Source: Anthopleura xanthogrammica
Lineage: Eukaryota; Cnidaria; Anthozoa; Actiniaria; Actiniidae
Direction: 5' to 3'
NCBI GenBank assembly: GCA_964019055.1
Contig: OZ025214.1
Location: forward strand, 12,285,163-12,349,162
DNA: 64,000 bases
Part shown: piece by piece, positions 32,992 to 43,495 of the stretch
Layout: every line of letters begins with the position of its first letter
Numbering within the stretch: position 1 is the first letter of the stretch
Made by a program: the position numbers and the translations under genes
The notes under the pieces: model-generated
Told to the model about the DNA's origin: nothing
Database searches by the model: none
The model's input: the letters and a program-made list of their open reading frames with translations, nothing else

Positions 32992-34542
32992 TCACAGAAA
33001 AGGTGGCAATGTACAATTCCATTCATACCTTAACATAGGATGTTTGGAATGGTCATACTTACTCCTCACTATCTCGAATAAATGTCCGCTAAAATAAAGA
33101 ATAGACACACAAGTAAGAAGGGTGTGGACGAGCAAGTGGTAACGCCATTTCTTCTTCCAAACTCTGTTGACTGCTATATTCATGACACGAGTTTGGATCA
33201 ACAGAGAAATCACATTGAAGACCAAGTCAATGAGTAAGCCAATACTTGCTCGAAGTAAAAACCCAATTATTATGTGGTAGTTAGAGAATGGAATATCGTT
33301 ATACATAAAACGATACACGCTAACGAATCCCAGAGCAGTGATCAGAGCAGTGGATTCTTGCATCATGATCTGAATGGTGGCATCAGCAATGAATCTTCTG
33401 CTTCTCGGGCTGCGGTACTTTGGTTGTCTACTTCTCTGTCGTCGCACCAAACGATACAAATACTCCCAGATATGATCTCTCATTGTAATAGTAATCCTCT
33501 CCAGTAGATCTATGACAGCATGGGCGATACCAAGAGCTGTGAAGAGACCGAGGCTTGTCAGTTCTGCTTGCAACACGCGAAATACAACTGCCGAAACACT
33601 GTAAATCATGGCTACAAGGACAAAAGCTGTTCCAGGATGAATGACGTTCTTCAGTGTCTGTGCTCCAAGACGAGAAACGACTTTTGGAATGGCTGTAAAC
33701 ACGGGACTCACAGCTGCAATGACTAATTTTATATCTTCGCTCTGTGCAACGTAGATGGGAAATATTATGTAGACTAAAAAGAACGCCACAGGGATTCCTA
33801 AGATGAACTGTGCGGACAAGATAAAATCCATTTTCAATGTCTTCTTCAAAGAATTTGGACAGAAATGTCGAGCTAAAACATAGTTATTTATTACCATTAC
33901 TAGACAGAACAGAGCATTGAGAGGGAATGACATCCAAGAGATCCTGTAGACACCATACATTTGAAAGTAAAGTCTGTATATTACGTCAATGAAGGATACC
34001 AGTATGTTAAATGTTATAAGGTGAAGCTCTTTGATCAAGGAGAGTGGGAAGACTGTGATTATACAGAACAAATCCCACATTTCGATGAAAAAACATTCGA
34101 TGGTTTGTGCAGTTACTCGAAGACGTTGGACGTCAATGGGAATATCGTTAAAGTGTGAATTTTCATCGTAGCACCATTCTACGGTACTGAAGTCCAGAAA
34201 AACAAATGTTACGGCTACAAAACCAATGAGGGTTCCTCCTACAGTTTGGATGAGGAGGACACTTTTGAGACAATCCCAGAAAGACTTCTTGAATGTAGGC
34301 AAGCTTTGCTTCCATGCTTGAGCATCGTTCTCTGGTGGGTCGATTTGTGGTGGATTTTCTGGTGGGTCGAATTCTTGGAATATGTCGTCGTTTTGGTCGA
34401 ATTTTGTGAAGTCCTCGAGGGGATTTTGAGGTTGTTGAATCAAACCTTGTAATTCGGTTCGTGAGTGGCTTTCAATGATGATAACGCCTGTGCAGTTCTC
34501 CACAAGGAACGCAGAAAAAGTTGCAAGGATTTCAGCAATCAT
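32992..34542 (-). CDS. Array gene P8: multipass membrane protein, unknown family, 516 aa
   Basis: Single-exon member of the recent P8/P10/P11 group. The start used is MIAEILATFSAFLVENCTG at 34542; MYTVS five codons earlier (34557) is equally open and is shared with P10. The linker differs from P10 and P11 by a small internal duplication: EFDPPENPPQIDPPEND in place of EFDPPENLEND. The first outside loop is WCYDENSHF. The arginine loop is standard and followed by FIADATIQIMMQ. It ends NCTLPPFL. Its 5' flank (about 180 bp) is nearly identical to that of P10, so regulation is probably shared. No defects seen. Function unknown. Confidence 0.85.
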   Translation of the reverse strand: MIAEILATFSAFLVENCTGVIIIESHSRTELQGLIQQPQNPLEDFTKFDQNDDIFQEFDPPENPPQIDPPENDAQAWKQSLPTFKKSFWDCLKSVLLIQTVGGTLIGFVAVTFVFLDFSTVEWCYDENSHFNDIPIDVQRLRVTAQTIECFFIEMWDLFCIITVFPLSLIKELHLITFNILVSFIDVIYRLYFQMYGVYRISWMSFPLNALFCLVMVINNYVLARHFCPNSLKKTLKMDFILSAQFILGIPVAFFLVYIIFPIYVAQSEDIKLVIAAVSPVFTAIPKVVSRLGAQTLKNVIHPGTAFVLVAMIYSVSAVVFRVLQAELTSLGLFTALGIAHAVIDLLERITITMRDHIWEYLYRLVRRQRSRQPKYRSPRSRRFIADATIQIMMQESTALITALGFVSVYRFMYNDIPFSNYHIIIGFLLRASIGLLIDLVFNVISLLIQTRVMNIAVNRVWKKKWRYHLLVHTLLTCVSILYFSGHLFEIVRSKYDHSKHPMLRYEWNCTLPPFL

Positions 34543-35442
34543 GCTCACCGTATACAATGTATCCTATCAATGAATATGACAGTATGAAGAGTGAGTCTGA
34601 CTGAGAGGTGTTTTCAAGAAACACAAGTCAAAATCAGTCAGTCGCTACATCATGACCTTTTATGGAAACAATAGGCTTCAAAACAATAGGTAGAAACCCA
34701 AGCAGACAAAACATTAAAAAGCTTTCAATTCCTTAAAGAAAATTGAAAATATATTTGTATCCTTTAATATTAATTAATAACCTTGATAAGCTTTACCAAT
34801 AATTTTCTTACATTATTACTAATATTACTTAATTATATCCATTTTGAAATCACAAGCAAATACTGCAATCTGATTTGCTCTAATCAGTGCGATTTATCAT
34901 TCACAAATCGCACCATTTTGAGTTTTTAAAAAGTAGCACAGTTTTAAGAGCCAATGAAATTCCAGAAAACATAAAATTTGACCAATCAGATCACAGAAAA
35001 CAAAAGCCAATTCAAAGCATGAAAAAAAATTTTTGAAGGAGATTTTCTAGGTAAAAATGGATGAAATAGAAAAAAATGGATTTAAATTTTAAATTCCTAC
35101 AGTAGTGATTTCAAAATGGATATAATTAAGTGGTATTTGAACTGCGTGGAGTGCAACCTTGGTCTGAAATCAACTTGATTAACAAACCACTCCCGCTTCG
35201 CGGTCGCACAATTTTGTAATCAATCATTTGATTTCAGACTAAATTGCACTCCACTCAGTTCAATTACCATTAATTATTCTGTTTTGAATTTTTTAAGACA
35301 TTGCAGTCCAGTAGTTTTCGATGCACTCAGTGATCGAGGTATAAAATAAAAACAAACAAAAAAATTTAAATTTTTCATTTTTCAGATGATTGATTGATGC
35401 TGGAAAAGTCACTGACAGTGATTAACAATGGCTGATCAGGGT
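34543..35442. repeat. Spacer between P8 and the fold-back element
   Basis: 34543-34730 is the 5' flank shared with P10; the minus-strand CATAAAAGG near 34660 is a weak TATA candidate. 35135-35267 is copy 2 of the AATTGAACT fold-back. 35290-35442 is the duplicated flank segment also seen at 30400-30553 and 54047-54193. Confidence 0.65.
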
Positions 35443-36087
35443 CATGGCCAACTATTCCGGCCACTGAGCCCGCAATGAGGCAGCGGTTATCCCCAATTGA
35501 ATTACAAAATGGGGAATCTATTTGCTTGGTAAAATTTAAAGAATACACTAACCCTGAAATTCCAGGTCGTATTTTTGTAATAGATCGGACATTTTTCCTT
35601 CACTTCTAGAGACTGTATAATTTGACTTTCGCGCGCTTTTGCGCCAAAAAGCACCGGAAGTAAAGCTGTAGCAATAGAAACCACTGGCCATCTTTACTGC
35701 CTTGCAGCTAATCCCAGTGTTTTTAGCGAGACTAGAAAGCAGTGTTTTCAAGCGACATTTTGATACCAAACATGTCGATATTTGATGGAGTTTTACGTAA
35801 TAAAAATAGTTGGAAATTCACTAAACTTCGCAGACCGGAAGAACGACATAATACGGTGGCCCAGGAGGCTCACGCCTTCCGTAGAAAAAAATAGATATTC
35901 CGTACAAATTATTGGGTCTTTTCTTTGGAAACTGAGCATCGTTCCTCAGAAATCGAACTCTTCCGTAGAAATTACGTTGACTCTTCCGTAGAAATTACGT
36001 TGACTCTTCCGTGGAAATATGAACGACTTCCGTAGAAATCTCAAATGCATGCGCGAGCATGTGCCCCAACGGAGAGTACTAGTGGAA

Positions 36088-36315
36088 CTGGATACCAGTC
36101 GTGGACAAGATGGCGGACGAGGATGAACTAAGAAATGTTGTCAGCCATTATTTCCATAACGGGTATCAAAATGACGTTATCCTACAATTTTTGAGCGAGT
36201 ACCACGGAATAGATATAAGTTTGAGTACATTGAAAGACGACTGAAAGATTATGGTCTTCCATAACTTGGACTCCACATTCTTTACAAAACGCCATCTTGT
36301 CCACGACTGGTATCA
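36088..36315 (+). pseudogene. Small inverted-repeat element with transposase N-terminus relic
   Basis: Ends are inverted: GGATACCAGTCGTGGACAAG / CTTGTCCACGACTGGTATC. An ATG inside the left end opens a frame for MADEDELRNVV.HYF..GYQND.IL.FLSEYHGIDISLSTLK. It then loses one base, after which another frame continues RRLKDYGLP. This layout (YF..G...I...L...HGI.IS..TLKRRLK.YGL) is the helix-turn-helix start of the rve-integrase-type transposase-like proteins common in cnidarians. The catalytic part is deleted, so this is an internally deleted MITE derivative that still shows its parent. Confidence 0.65.
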
Positions 36316-36354
36316 CACTCTCCACCGTTATATAAAAACCTATGTATACTACAA

Positions 36355-36648
36355 TTTAAGGATGTTGTCTTTAGCCAAATTGCACTCTTGATGTACGACT
36401 ACTACAACAATACACTCCCTCCTGCTTTTCTCAACTACTTCCAACCTGTATGTAATGTACACTCTTACCAAACACGTCACTCTCTCTTTAATTTTGCAGT
36501 TCCACGCATTTCCACTAATTATGGTAGATATTCTTTGAGTTATCATGGCACTAAAGTCTGGAACTCATTGGAAAATTCGATAAAAAATCTTCCCAGAAAA
36601 GAGTTTCAGAAAAAAATTAAAAGCAATTGTTTTCTTGCCTATACTTAA
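36355..36648 (+). pseudogene. Non-LTR retrotransposon RT C-terminal fragment
   Basis: The frame encodes LPPAFLNYF, VHSYQTRHS, TNYGRYSLSYHGTKVWNSL and KNLPRKEFQKKIK. This is the typical extreme C-terminus of LINE reverse-transcriptase ORF2 proteins. The RT core is absent, and the fragment lies inside the fold-back element. Confidence 0.7.
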
Positions 36649-37682
36649 TTCGACTTACTAAAATAATCTTCTGTTAAATGTTCTTTACTCCATTTTGCTG
36701 TTTAGAGAAATGGGTCTTTTCCAAAATACTCATTTCTCTTTTAAAAACCTAATGGTGAGCTGGCTCGATAACGTAAGTTCCCCTAGCTCGCCGGCACTAT
36801 TTACATATATTTTCTTTAGTTATTTTCATACTAAAAATCTAGTTAAATCTTTTGATATTAAGTATAATAATATTAGTAACAATATATCAAATGTATCAAA
36901 TGTATATTTAACAACGAATGTATTTAAAGTGCAAATAAAGACTCAGTCTCCGTTGGGGCACATGCTCGCGCATGCATTTGAGATTTCTACGGAAGTTGTT
37001 CATATTTCCACGGAAGAGTCAACGTAATTTCTACGGAAGAGTCAACGTAATTTCTACGGAAGAGTCAACGTAATTTCTACGGAAGAGTTCGATTTCTGAG
37101 GAACGATGCTCAGTTTCCAAAGAAAAGACCCAATAATTTGTACGGAATATCTATTTTTTTCTACGGAAGGCGTGAGCCTCCTGGGCCACCGTAACATACC
37201 GTACGAGGACGAAGAAGTTTTGCAGCATTTCATCGCCAAAAAGGAAACATCAAAACATCGATAAATTGGACAAACTCTTGAAATAAGGATTCCAAGGTTA
37301 GTGTATTCTTTAAATTTTACCCGGCCGAATTTCATATGAATTCTGTAATACGATGAATTAGTCTTGTTACTTCGTAGTGCTGCATGTTTTTGTATAAATT
37401 TTACAGAAACAGTATGTCGTTTTCTAGTCCGAACGATTGCCAAAGAAAGGAAACATTCAAACGCTTTATTTTGTTAATTTTATTGGTCAGAATGAAGGGT
37501 AAGGAATTATTTTATGCTATGATAACCCGGCAAATTGTTTTTCATTTAAAAAGCGTACTTTTATCTTTCATTTCTTGCCTCGCGGCTATCAAATCTTTAT
37601 ATTTTAGATTCGCCATTTTGTAATTCAATTGGGGATAACCGCAGCCTCATTGCGGGCTCAATGGCCGGAATAGTTGGCCATG

Positions 37683-38661
37683 ATCACGAAACCACAGGGT
37701 TCCCCTATTGTACATGTCAATAAGATGGTCAGGCTCTGGTCATGTCTGGTGAGCCAACACTAGTGTAATGCTTGGGCAGAACTTCAAATTTAAAACAAAG
37801 TTCTGGATTGAAACTTGTAGACGAAATAACATCTTTTCGTAAGGTGAGAAAGGTATTTCATTATGTTATACCGTATGTATATGTTAAGGAATGGAGGAGG
37901 CTGTAACTTCATCTAACTTGAACGGCTTATGTACGAGCCGCCATCATTGATAACCACGAGGAGAGGGTGGGCTCGTCCCAACCCCTCATTACATTATATA
38001 CAAAGGTAGCCCATACTATGACATCCCTCTTTTTCGGATGAGGGCTACCAAAATGACAAACAGCAAATAAAGTAGTGAACTCTGTAACTATATATGACAT
38101 AAAGTTATGTCAATATATATTGAAATGCAACAATGGAATCTGTACCCACGAAAGCTAAAGAAGATTCATAGAATGAGAGACTTGAGAGTTATTTAGTATT
38201 TTTTAATTGTCAATAGGCAATGTGCATCTAAGCTCACAAAGCACTCTGGGAAAGTGAGTTCTTTAAAAATGTAACAGGGGAATCAAAGGAACTATCAGAA
38301 AAAAATTACTCTGTTATTTTGGTCTGCTGAAATCCTTTTATTTCCATAGAAAATGTCGAACGAAAAATTGTCAGATGAATTTTTAGAGGAGCCAAAAAAG
38401 CGTAAGAACTCACTTTCCCATCATGCTTTGTGCTAGAATTTCGAGCTCATGCACATTGCCTATTGATTCATTCTTGATTTCACAAACTGAGATAACTGCT
38501 CAATTTTTTACGGATACGGATAGACGTCCCAATCCTAAACTTAAAGACTCCAATCTTGGCTACTAATCGTGCTACTAAATGAAGGTTTTTATCAATATGT
38601 GTAAGTTGCTCTCTATTTTACCAGAAGGCTTCCACAGGAATTTTTTTTACCTGATTCTTGC
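37683..38661. repeat. Duplicated flank and fold-back element 3' of P9
   Basis: 37683-37935 is the flank segment shared with 30554-30800 and 54194-54370. About 38210-38466 is an inverted-repeat element (CAATAGGCAATGTGCATCTA / GCTCATGCACATTGCCTATTG; GGGAAAGTGAGTTCTT and complement). No gene. Confidence 0.7.
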
Positions 38662-40185
38662 TTAAACAGATGATATAAAAAGCCTAGGATATGAACAGTT
38701 GAAGTGAAGTTGCAAAGAATTATACTTAGTAACGTTCTTAAGCTTAACAACTTCGAACAAATGTCCACTAAAGTAGAGAACAGAAATACATACAAGAAGA
38801 GCGTTGACTATCATGTGGTGTCGCCATTTCTTCTTCCAAACTCTGTTGACTGCTATATTCATGACACGAGTTTGGATCAACAGAGAAATCACATTGAAAA
38901 CCAAGTCAATGAGTAAGCCAATAGCTGCTCGAATAAAAAAATCTATTAACGGTTGGTAGTTGGAGAAAGGATTTGGGTTGCTGTACGTAACCTGATATAC
39001 ACAAACAAATCCAAGAGCGGTTATCAGAGCAGTTGCCTCTTGCATCATGATCTGAATGCTGACATCAGCAATAAAACGCCTGCTTCTTGGGCTGTGGTAC
39101 TTTGATTGTCTACATCTCTGTCGTCGCACCAACCGATACAAATACTCCCAGATATGATCTCTCATTGTAATAGTAATCCTCTCCAGAAGATCTATGATAG
39201 CATGGACTATTCCAAGTGCTATAAATAGACCAATGCTTGTAAGTTCTGCATGAAGAACGCGAAACACAACTGCAGGAGCTCCATAGATCACTGCAACGAG
39301 AACATGAGCAGTTCCAGGATGGATGATCCCGTTAAGCTTCTTGGCGCCCAGACGAGAGATTAACTTCGGGATGGCCGACAATAATGGAGAAAATGTTGCA
39401 ATCGCGATTCGTGTTCCTTCATCTTGCGTGACATAGAAAGGAAATACATTATACACTAAAAAAAACACAAACGGAAGTCCAAAAATAAACTGTGCTGAAA
39501 ACATGAAGAACAGTGAAACAGTCTTCTTTATTGGATGCGGACAAAAATGGCGGGACAAACGAAAATTGTTAATAAAAATGACAAAACAGAACAACACATT
39601 GAGAGGGAATGACATCCAAAAGACCCTGTAGACGCCATACATTTGGCAATAAAGTCTGTATGTCACGTCAATGAACGACGCCACTATGTTAATTGTAACT
39701 AAACCCAGTTTTCTAACCAAGGAGAGTGGAAAGAGCAGCACAATGGTACAAAAGCCCCACAACTGGATAATAAATCCTTCGACGGTTTGTGCAGTTACTC
39801 GGAGACGTTGGACGTCAATGGGAATATCGTTAAAGTCGAGAAAAACAATGATGATGGCTACAAAACCAATTAATGTTCCTGCTAAAGTTCGGATGAGGAG
39901 GACACTTTTGAGACACTCCCAGAAAGACTTCTTAAATGTTGGCAAGCTTTCTTTCCATGCTTGAGGATCATCTTCAAGGTGTTTTGGCGGATCAAATTCT
40001 TGAAAAATCACATCTTTGGAGTCGAACGACGTAAATTCTTCAAGCAATTCTCCCTGATTTACACTTAGAAGAGGTTTACGAATATTTTTGGATCGATTTA
40101 AAACATCTTCGTATGTTTCGGTCAGCACTTCTCCTGTACAGCCTTGAATCAAGTATGCTATTGAAGCAAGGAATTCTGCGATCAT
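38662..40185 (-). CDS. Array gene P9: divergent member, 507 aa
   Basis: Single-exon, full-length frame, but with losses. The N-terminus reads MIAEFLASIAYLIQGCTGEV, so the NCT sequon becomes GCT. 13 codons of the first outside loop are missing (FLDF joins NDIPIDV, where P7 has STVEWCYDENSHF between), removing the conserved cysteine. The arginine loop is RRQRCRQSKYHSPRSRR. The C-terminus is NCSYPRLFISSV, with the usual FL end altered and extended. HAEL replaces QAEL. All indels are multiples of three, so the frame is kept. It may be a specialised copy or an early pseudogene. Closest relative is P7. Confidence 0.8.
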   Translation of the reverse strand: MIAEFLASIAYLIQGCTGEVLTETYEDVLNRSKNIRKPLLSVNQGELLEEFTSFDSKDVIFQEFDPPKHLEDDPQAWKESLPTFKKSFWECLKSVLLIRTLAGTLIGFVAIIIVFLDFNDIPIDVQRLRVTAQTVEGFIIQLWGFCTIVLLFPLSLVRKLGLVTINIVASFIDVTYRLYCQMYGVYRVFWMSFPLNVLFCFVIFINNFRLSRHFCPHPIKKTVSLFFMFSAQFIFGLPFVFFLVYNVFPFYVTQDEGTRIAIATFSPLLSAIPKLISRLGAKKLNGIIHPGTAHVLVAVIYGAPAVVFRVLHAELTSIGLFIALGIVHAIIDLLERITITMRDHIWEYLYRLVRRQRCRQSKYHSPRSRRFIADVSIQIMMQEATALITALGFVCVYQVTYSNPNPFSNYQPLIDFFIRAAIGLLIDLVFNVISLLIQTRVMNIAVNRVWKKKWRHHMIVNALLVCISVLYFSGHLFEVVKLKNVTKYNSLQLHFNCSYPRLFISSV

Positions 40186-41216
40186 TCTCCAATTTTTGTT
40201 TTTTTGGAAAATGTTGTAGAAGTTGCTTGTTGTTTAAAATGATTTAAGTGTTGCTAGTTTTACTCAAAACGTTAACGGTCGGTTGCACGAGTTCACTTGC
40301 CTTGATATAAATTTGAACGGATATCGTGGTAGTTTTTGCAGTCTACCTATAGCTTAATCTTAATTGCCTTAATGATAACAGTACATGCGGTCAAGTTTCA
40401 TTATAAAACCCGTAATGAGCTGTACAAAAGGAAACCTACTTTACATAAGAATAGATTAAGCAATTCCCTATAAGATACGCTGCTATAGGCGCCATGGAGA
40501 CGAGGTGTGTTGGCGGTGAGAATAAGGATTTAGTGCCTCCATCCCATCCTGTTGTTGAACAAATAGCGTTTAAAGTACTAGTAATGTTATCAAGTTTGAG
40601 TTGTAGGCCCAGTTCAAACGTCGAACCGTTTGCCTCGTCGTATATTATTGCCTTTGATGTCAAATCCATTACTAGGATTCGACATCTGAATCAAATGTCT
40701 TCAAGATGATGCAGCTGCCGTACTTTCCATCCATAGCCGCTGTGACATTGAAGACTTTTTTTTATAATATATGCATTCCATTAAACGCGACGACAGTTCG
40801 ACGTTTGTATTAACGCCGATCTTTGGTTGTTTCGTAAGAATGAATCAGTTTTCTGCCGCGCGTAATTAAGTATGTCGAATTCAATTGGTTCAGACGTTGC
40901 ACTTGTCATTCGAAGCTGTAAAATGTTGACGTCTGAACTGAGACCTCAGTGTCGTGAGTAAAGTCGTAGCTACCGAAAATGTCTCAAAAATAAATAGAAA
41001 AAGAGTGAGAATTTTATAAAATGGGGGAGGGGAATAAAGCGAAAAATAAAAACGGGACCTGAAGTAGGTAGAAAAGAAAAAAAGAAAGAAAGAAAGAAAG
41101 AAAGAAAGAAGGATGTAAAATTCGGCTTATGTGAAGTTCGACGTTTTGCCTTAGTCTAACGCAATGACGAAATCGGAATTCAGTTTATCCCGTACGCCTT
41201 GTCAAAATGGCTGGCA
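40186..41216. other. Spacer upstream of P9
   Basis: 40280-40560 matches the region upstream of P7. TTTATAATG (minus strand, near 40402) is a TATA candidate about 215 bp before the P9 start, and is conserved near P7. An (AAAG)n tract lies at 41082-41110. No gene seen. Confidence 0.45.
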
Positions 41217-42268
41217 ATAGACCAAAGCTAAAAAGAACTAAAATATTCATAATTTCTTGGATAATAGTTGAGAACTATAATAGGCAATTCCTGAGGTTCC
41301 GACTGACAGCACATTCTGGCACTTTGAGTCGAACGCTAACCACACACAACTAAACTTGAAGTAATTTGTATTTAATTTCGATGATGAGTTCCCTCTGCTA
41401 ATTAAGGAAATATTTTTCCTCGTTTTTCTTTCTCTCTGATTTTAATTTTTGTTTGCCTTCTTTCATCGTTTTGTTTAGTTAAGATAAGCCCCGATATATA
41501 AACAAATAATATTAAATTAATATCAATAAATAGCAATAATTCAAAACGAATTAATGTAGAACAATGCAAACTATCCATTGTTCAGTCAAAAGAGATGTAC
41601 GGTAAAATTCTATAGACCATAGGACGTTAAAGACGTTAAACTATAGTCGTTATTACATCAGTAATAACCAAATTCACCTTCAGCATGTTTCATTTCCTAT
41701 GTGTCACGCCAGTGACCCAGTAGTCACGCCAATATCAACATTTTTTCGTAGACGCTAAACGTATAATAAAGGTAACTGTCTTTCTACTCTGTCTACGATT
41801 GAGTGATGCCATTAGATATGTGATCATGAAAATCAGTCCCTCATATGAGGATCGGGGCAGGATGAAATAGCAAAGACCACTGTATCTCAGCCATGAGAAA
41901 ATTCTACGAAAAAGTCACAGTGGCTCGGATGACCACTAGTCACCCTCTCTAAATAAAGATGATACGATTTACATTTTTTTATTTTCAGTTTTCCTTGATG
42001 GAGCCGTTTCTACAATTTCTTTCATTGTATGTTCCTGTTTACCTCACAATCAAGATGGCAATTATTCTACACTCGTTTTCGGTAACATATGTGCAACTAC
42101 AATAAAAAGCATGAAACTTTTTTCTCCATAAATGTCTTTATTTACCTTTTTACTTTCACTTTACTTCCCAAACGTATTTTTATAAATACACGACTTAGGA
42201 AAAAATAAAAAAACAAATTTCAAACTACTCGACTGAAGAAAGTATTTCGCGTGGCTGTCTCTCATTAA
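41217..42268. repeat. Segmental duplicate of 50734-51781
   Basis: About 1.05 kb matching at high identity (for example AGACCAAAGCTAAAAAGAAC, ATGTGTCACGCCAGTG and GATCGGGGCAGGATGAAATA). It forms the 3' flank of P10 (via the insertions after it); the other copy is the 3' flank of P11. No gene. Confidence 0.85.
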
Positions 42269-42499
42269 AGTGTATATAAGGGTTCGCCAGTTTGTGTTTA
42301 ATAAGAAAGTTTTGACCTTAAAAATCACATAATTTTTTTTTTGACGGTCAAAGTTTGTAAAACGAAGTAAAAAGCCGAGCGACCTTGGGAGCCTGGGACT
42401 AGTTGTTGGTGACATCATTTACGGAACTCGTTTATTGGAAACACTTATTTATTATATACATACCGAGATTTACTCAGTAAAATCCTGGGTAATAAATGT

Positions 42500-42665
42500 T
42501 CGTTCGTTCACTATTACCAACCAATCACAATGCACGTATCGCTTTTTCACGTGTGAGAAAAATGATACGTCCAATCAGAAGCTACGTACGGCTTTTCTTC
42601 ACGTGTGAGAAAAACGATACGTCCAATCAGAAGCTGGCAGCAACGGGCTCCACTGCTCTTTCGTG
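42500..42665. repeat. Tandem CCAAT-containing repeat
   Basis: Two units of about 60 bp share TTCACGTGTGAGAAAAA, GATACGTCCAATCAGAAGC. They lie inside the TTAA element. CCAAT and CACGTG motifs give it a promoter-like look, but no gene follows. Confidence 0.6.
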
Positions 42666-42684
42666 TGAGACTTTCGACTAAATT

Positions 42685-43120
42685 AAACTAGAAAGTTTTT
42701 ATTTCAAAACATGAATGAAACTATATTTTAGATGACAAAACCAAAGGGAAAATCGATGAATTACCTATAGTAAAGCGGAGAAAAAACTGCCTGATGTAAA
42801 TCTATTGGAAAAGTTCTTTAAAAGTACTGAAAACTTAAACAACAACACGGAAAGTCAGCTTCAGTTGCTTTTGTAAGAAGACGACTTCAATATTCGGTGA
42901 GACCTAAACTAGAAAGTTTGAGTTCAAAACATGGATGAAAATATAATTTAGACGACGAAACCAAAGAGAAAATCGATGAAATACCAATAGTAGAGCGGAG
43001 GAAAAGCTGACCGAGATATAAATCTCGTGAAAAAGCTCTTAAAAATGTATTAAACAACAACGAGGAATTGAAAGGCAGCTTTGCCGTGTAAGAAGGCGAC
43101 AGAAACTTCGGTAAGCTTTC
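42685..43120. repeat. Tandem duplication of a ~220-bp unit
   Basis: About 42685-42900 and 42905-43120 share AAACTAGAAAGTTT, AAAACATG.ATGAAA, GAAAATCGATGAA, TAGAGCGGAG and AACAACAAC.. in the same order. It is not coding as it stands. Confidence 0.65.
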
Positions 43121-43362
43121 GCAATCATTTTTGGTGTAAACTAAAAGCCTAGAAGTTGAAAAGATTAAACTTAGAAACCGAATTAGAAGTTGATAAGAAT
43201 AAGTTTTTATTATGCTTGTAAAACAGTGTTGTAAAATAAAGAATAATTGCAATATAATTTTTAGTTTGGAAACTGAGCTTTGTTTACAAACTTTGTAAAC
43301 TAAAATAGTCTCTAATTCAAACCAAATTGAAAATCTCGGTATGAATATAATAAAAAGAAAAC

Positions 43363-43495
43363 ACCATGGAAAGTGCTTTGTACAGTTTTTATTCACTCGT
43401 TTCGTATCATAAAACTCACGCGCTCGAAGACTCGCTTGTTCGTTTTATGATACTTCACAACTCGTGAATAAAAACCGTACGCGCGCACTTTCCAT
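43363..43495. repeat. Short inverted repeat
   Basis: CATGGAAAGTGCTTTGTACAG...TTTTTATTCACTCG pairs with CGTGAATAAAAACCGTACG...CACTTTCCATG across about 130 bp. MITE-like. Confidence 0.65.

Larger units (their letters stand above)
35443..37682. mobile_element. 2.24-kb compound fold-back element, no target duplication
   Basis: Outer ends are inverted: CATGGCCAACTATTCCGGCC at 35443 and GGCCGGAATAGTTGGCCATG ending at 37682. The inversion extends about 70 bp. An inner inverted pair, about 35849-36080 and 36947-37196, carries tandem 23-bp units with ACTCTTCCGTAGAAATTACG (three left, four right). It interrupts a segment found whole at 30540-30560 and 54180-54200 (CAGGGT/ATCACGAAACC), and no bases are duplicated at the site. 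Inside are a transposase relic (36088-36315) and a LINE fragment (36355-36648). No intact transposase is present. Confidence 0.8.

Noticed and set aside
33274..33507. Plus-strand open frames antisense to array genes, recurring in several copies (for example 9935, 26220, 33274)
   Set aside because: They recur because the sense strand is conserved; they have no fixed start or stop and no independent coding signal.
37920..38050. Possible small RNA gene near GTGGGCTCGTCCCAACCCC
   Set aside because: Some inverted pairing exists, but there are no promoter boxes or known RNA features.
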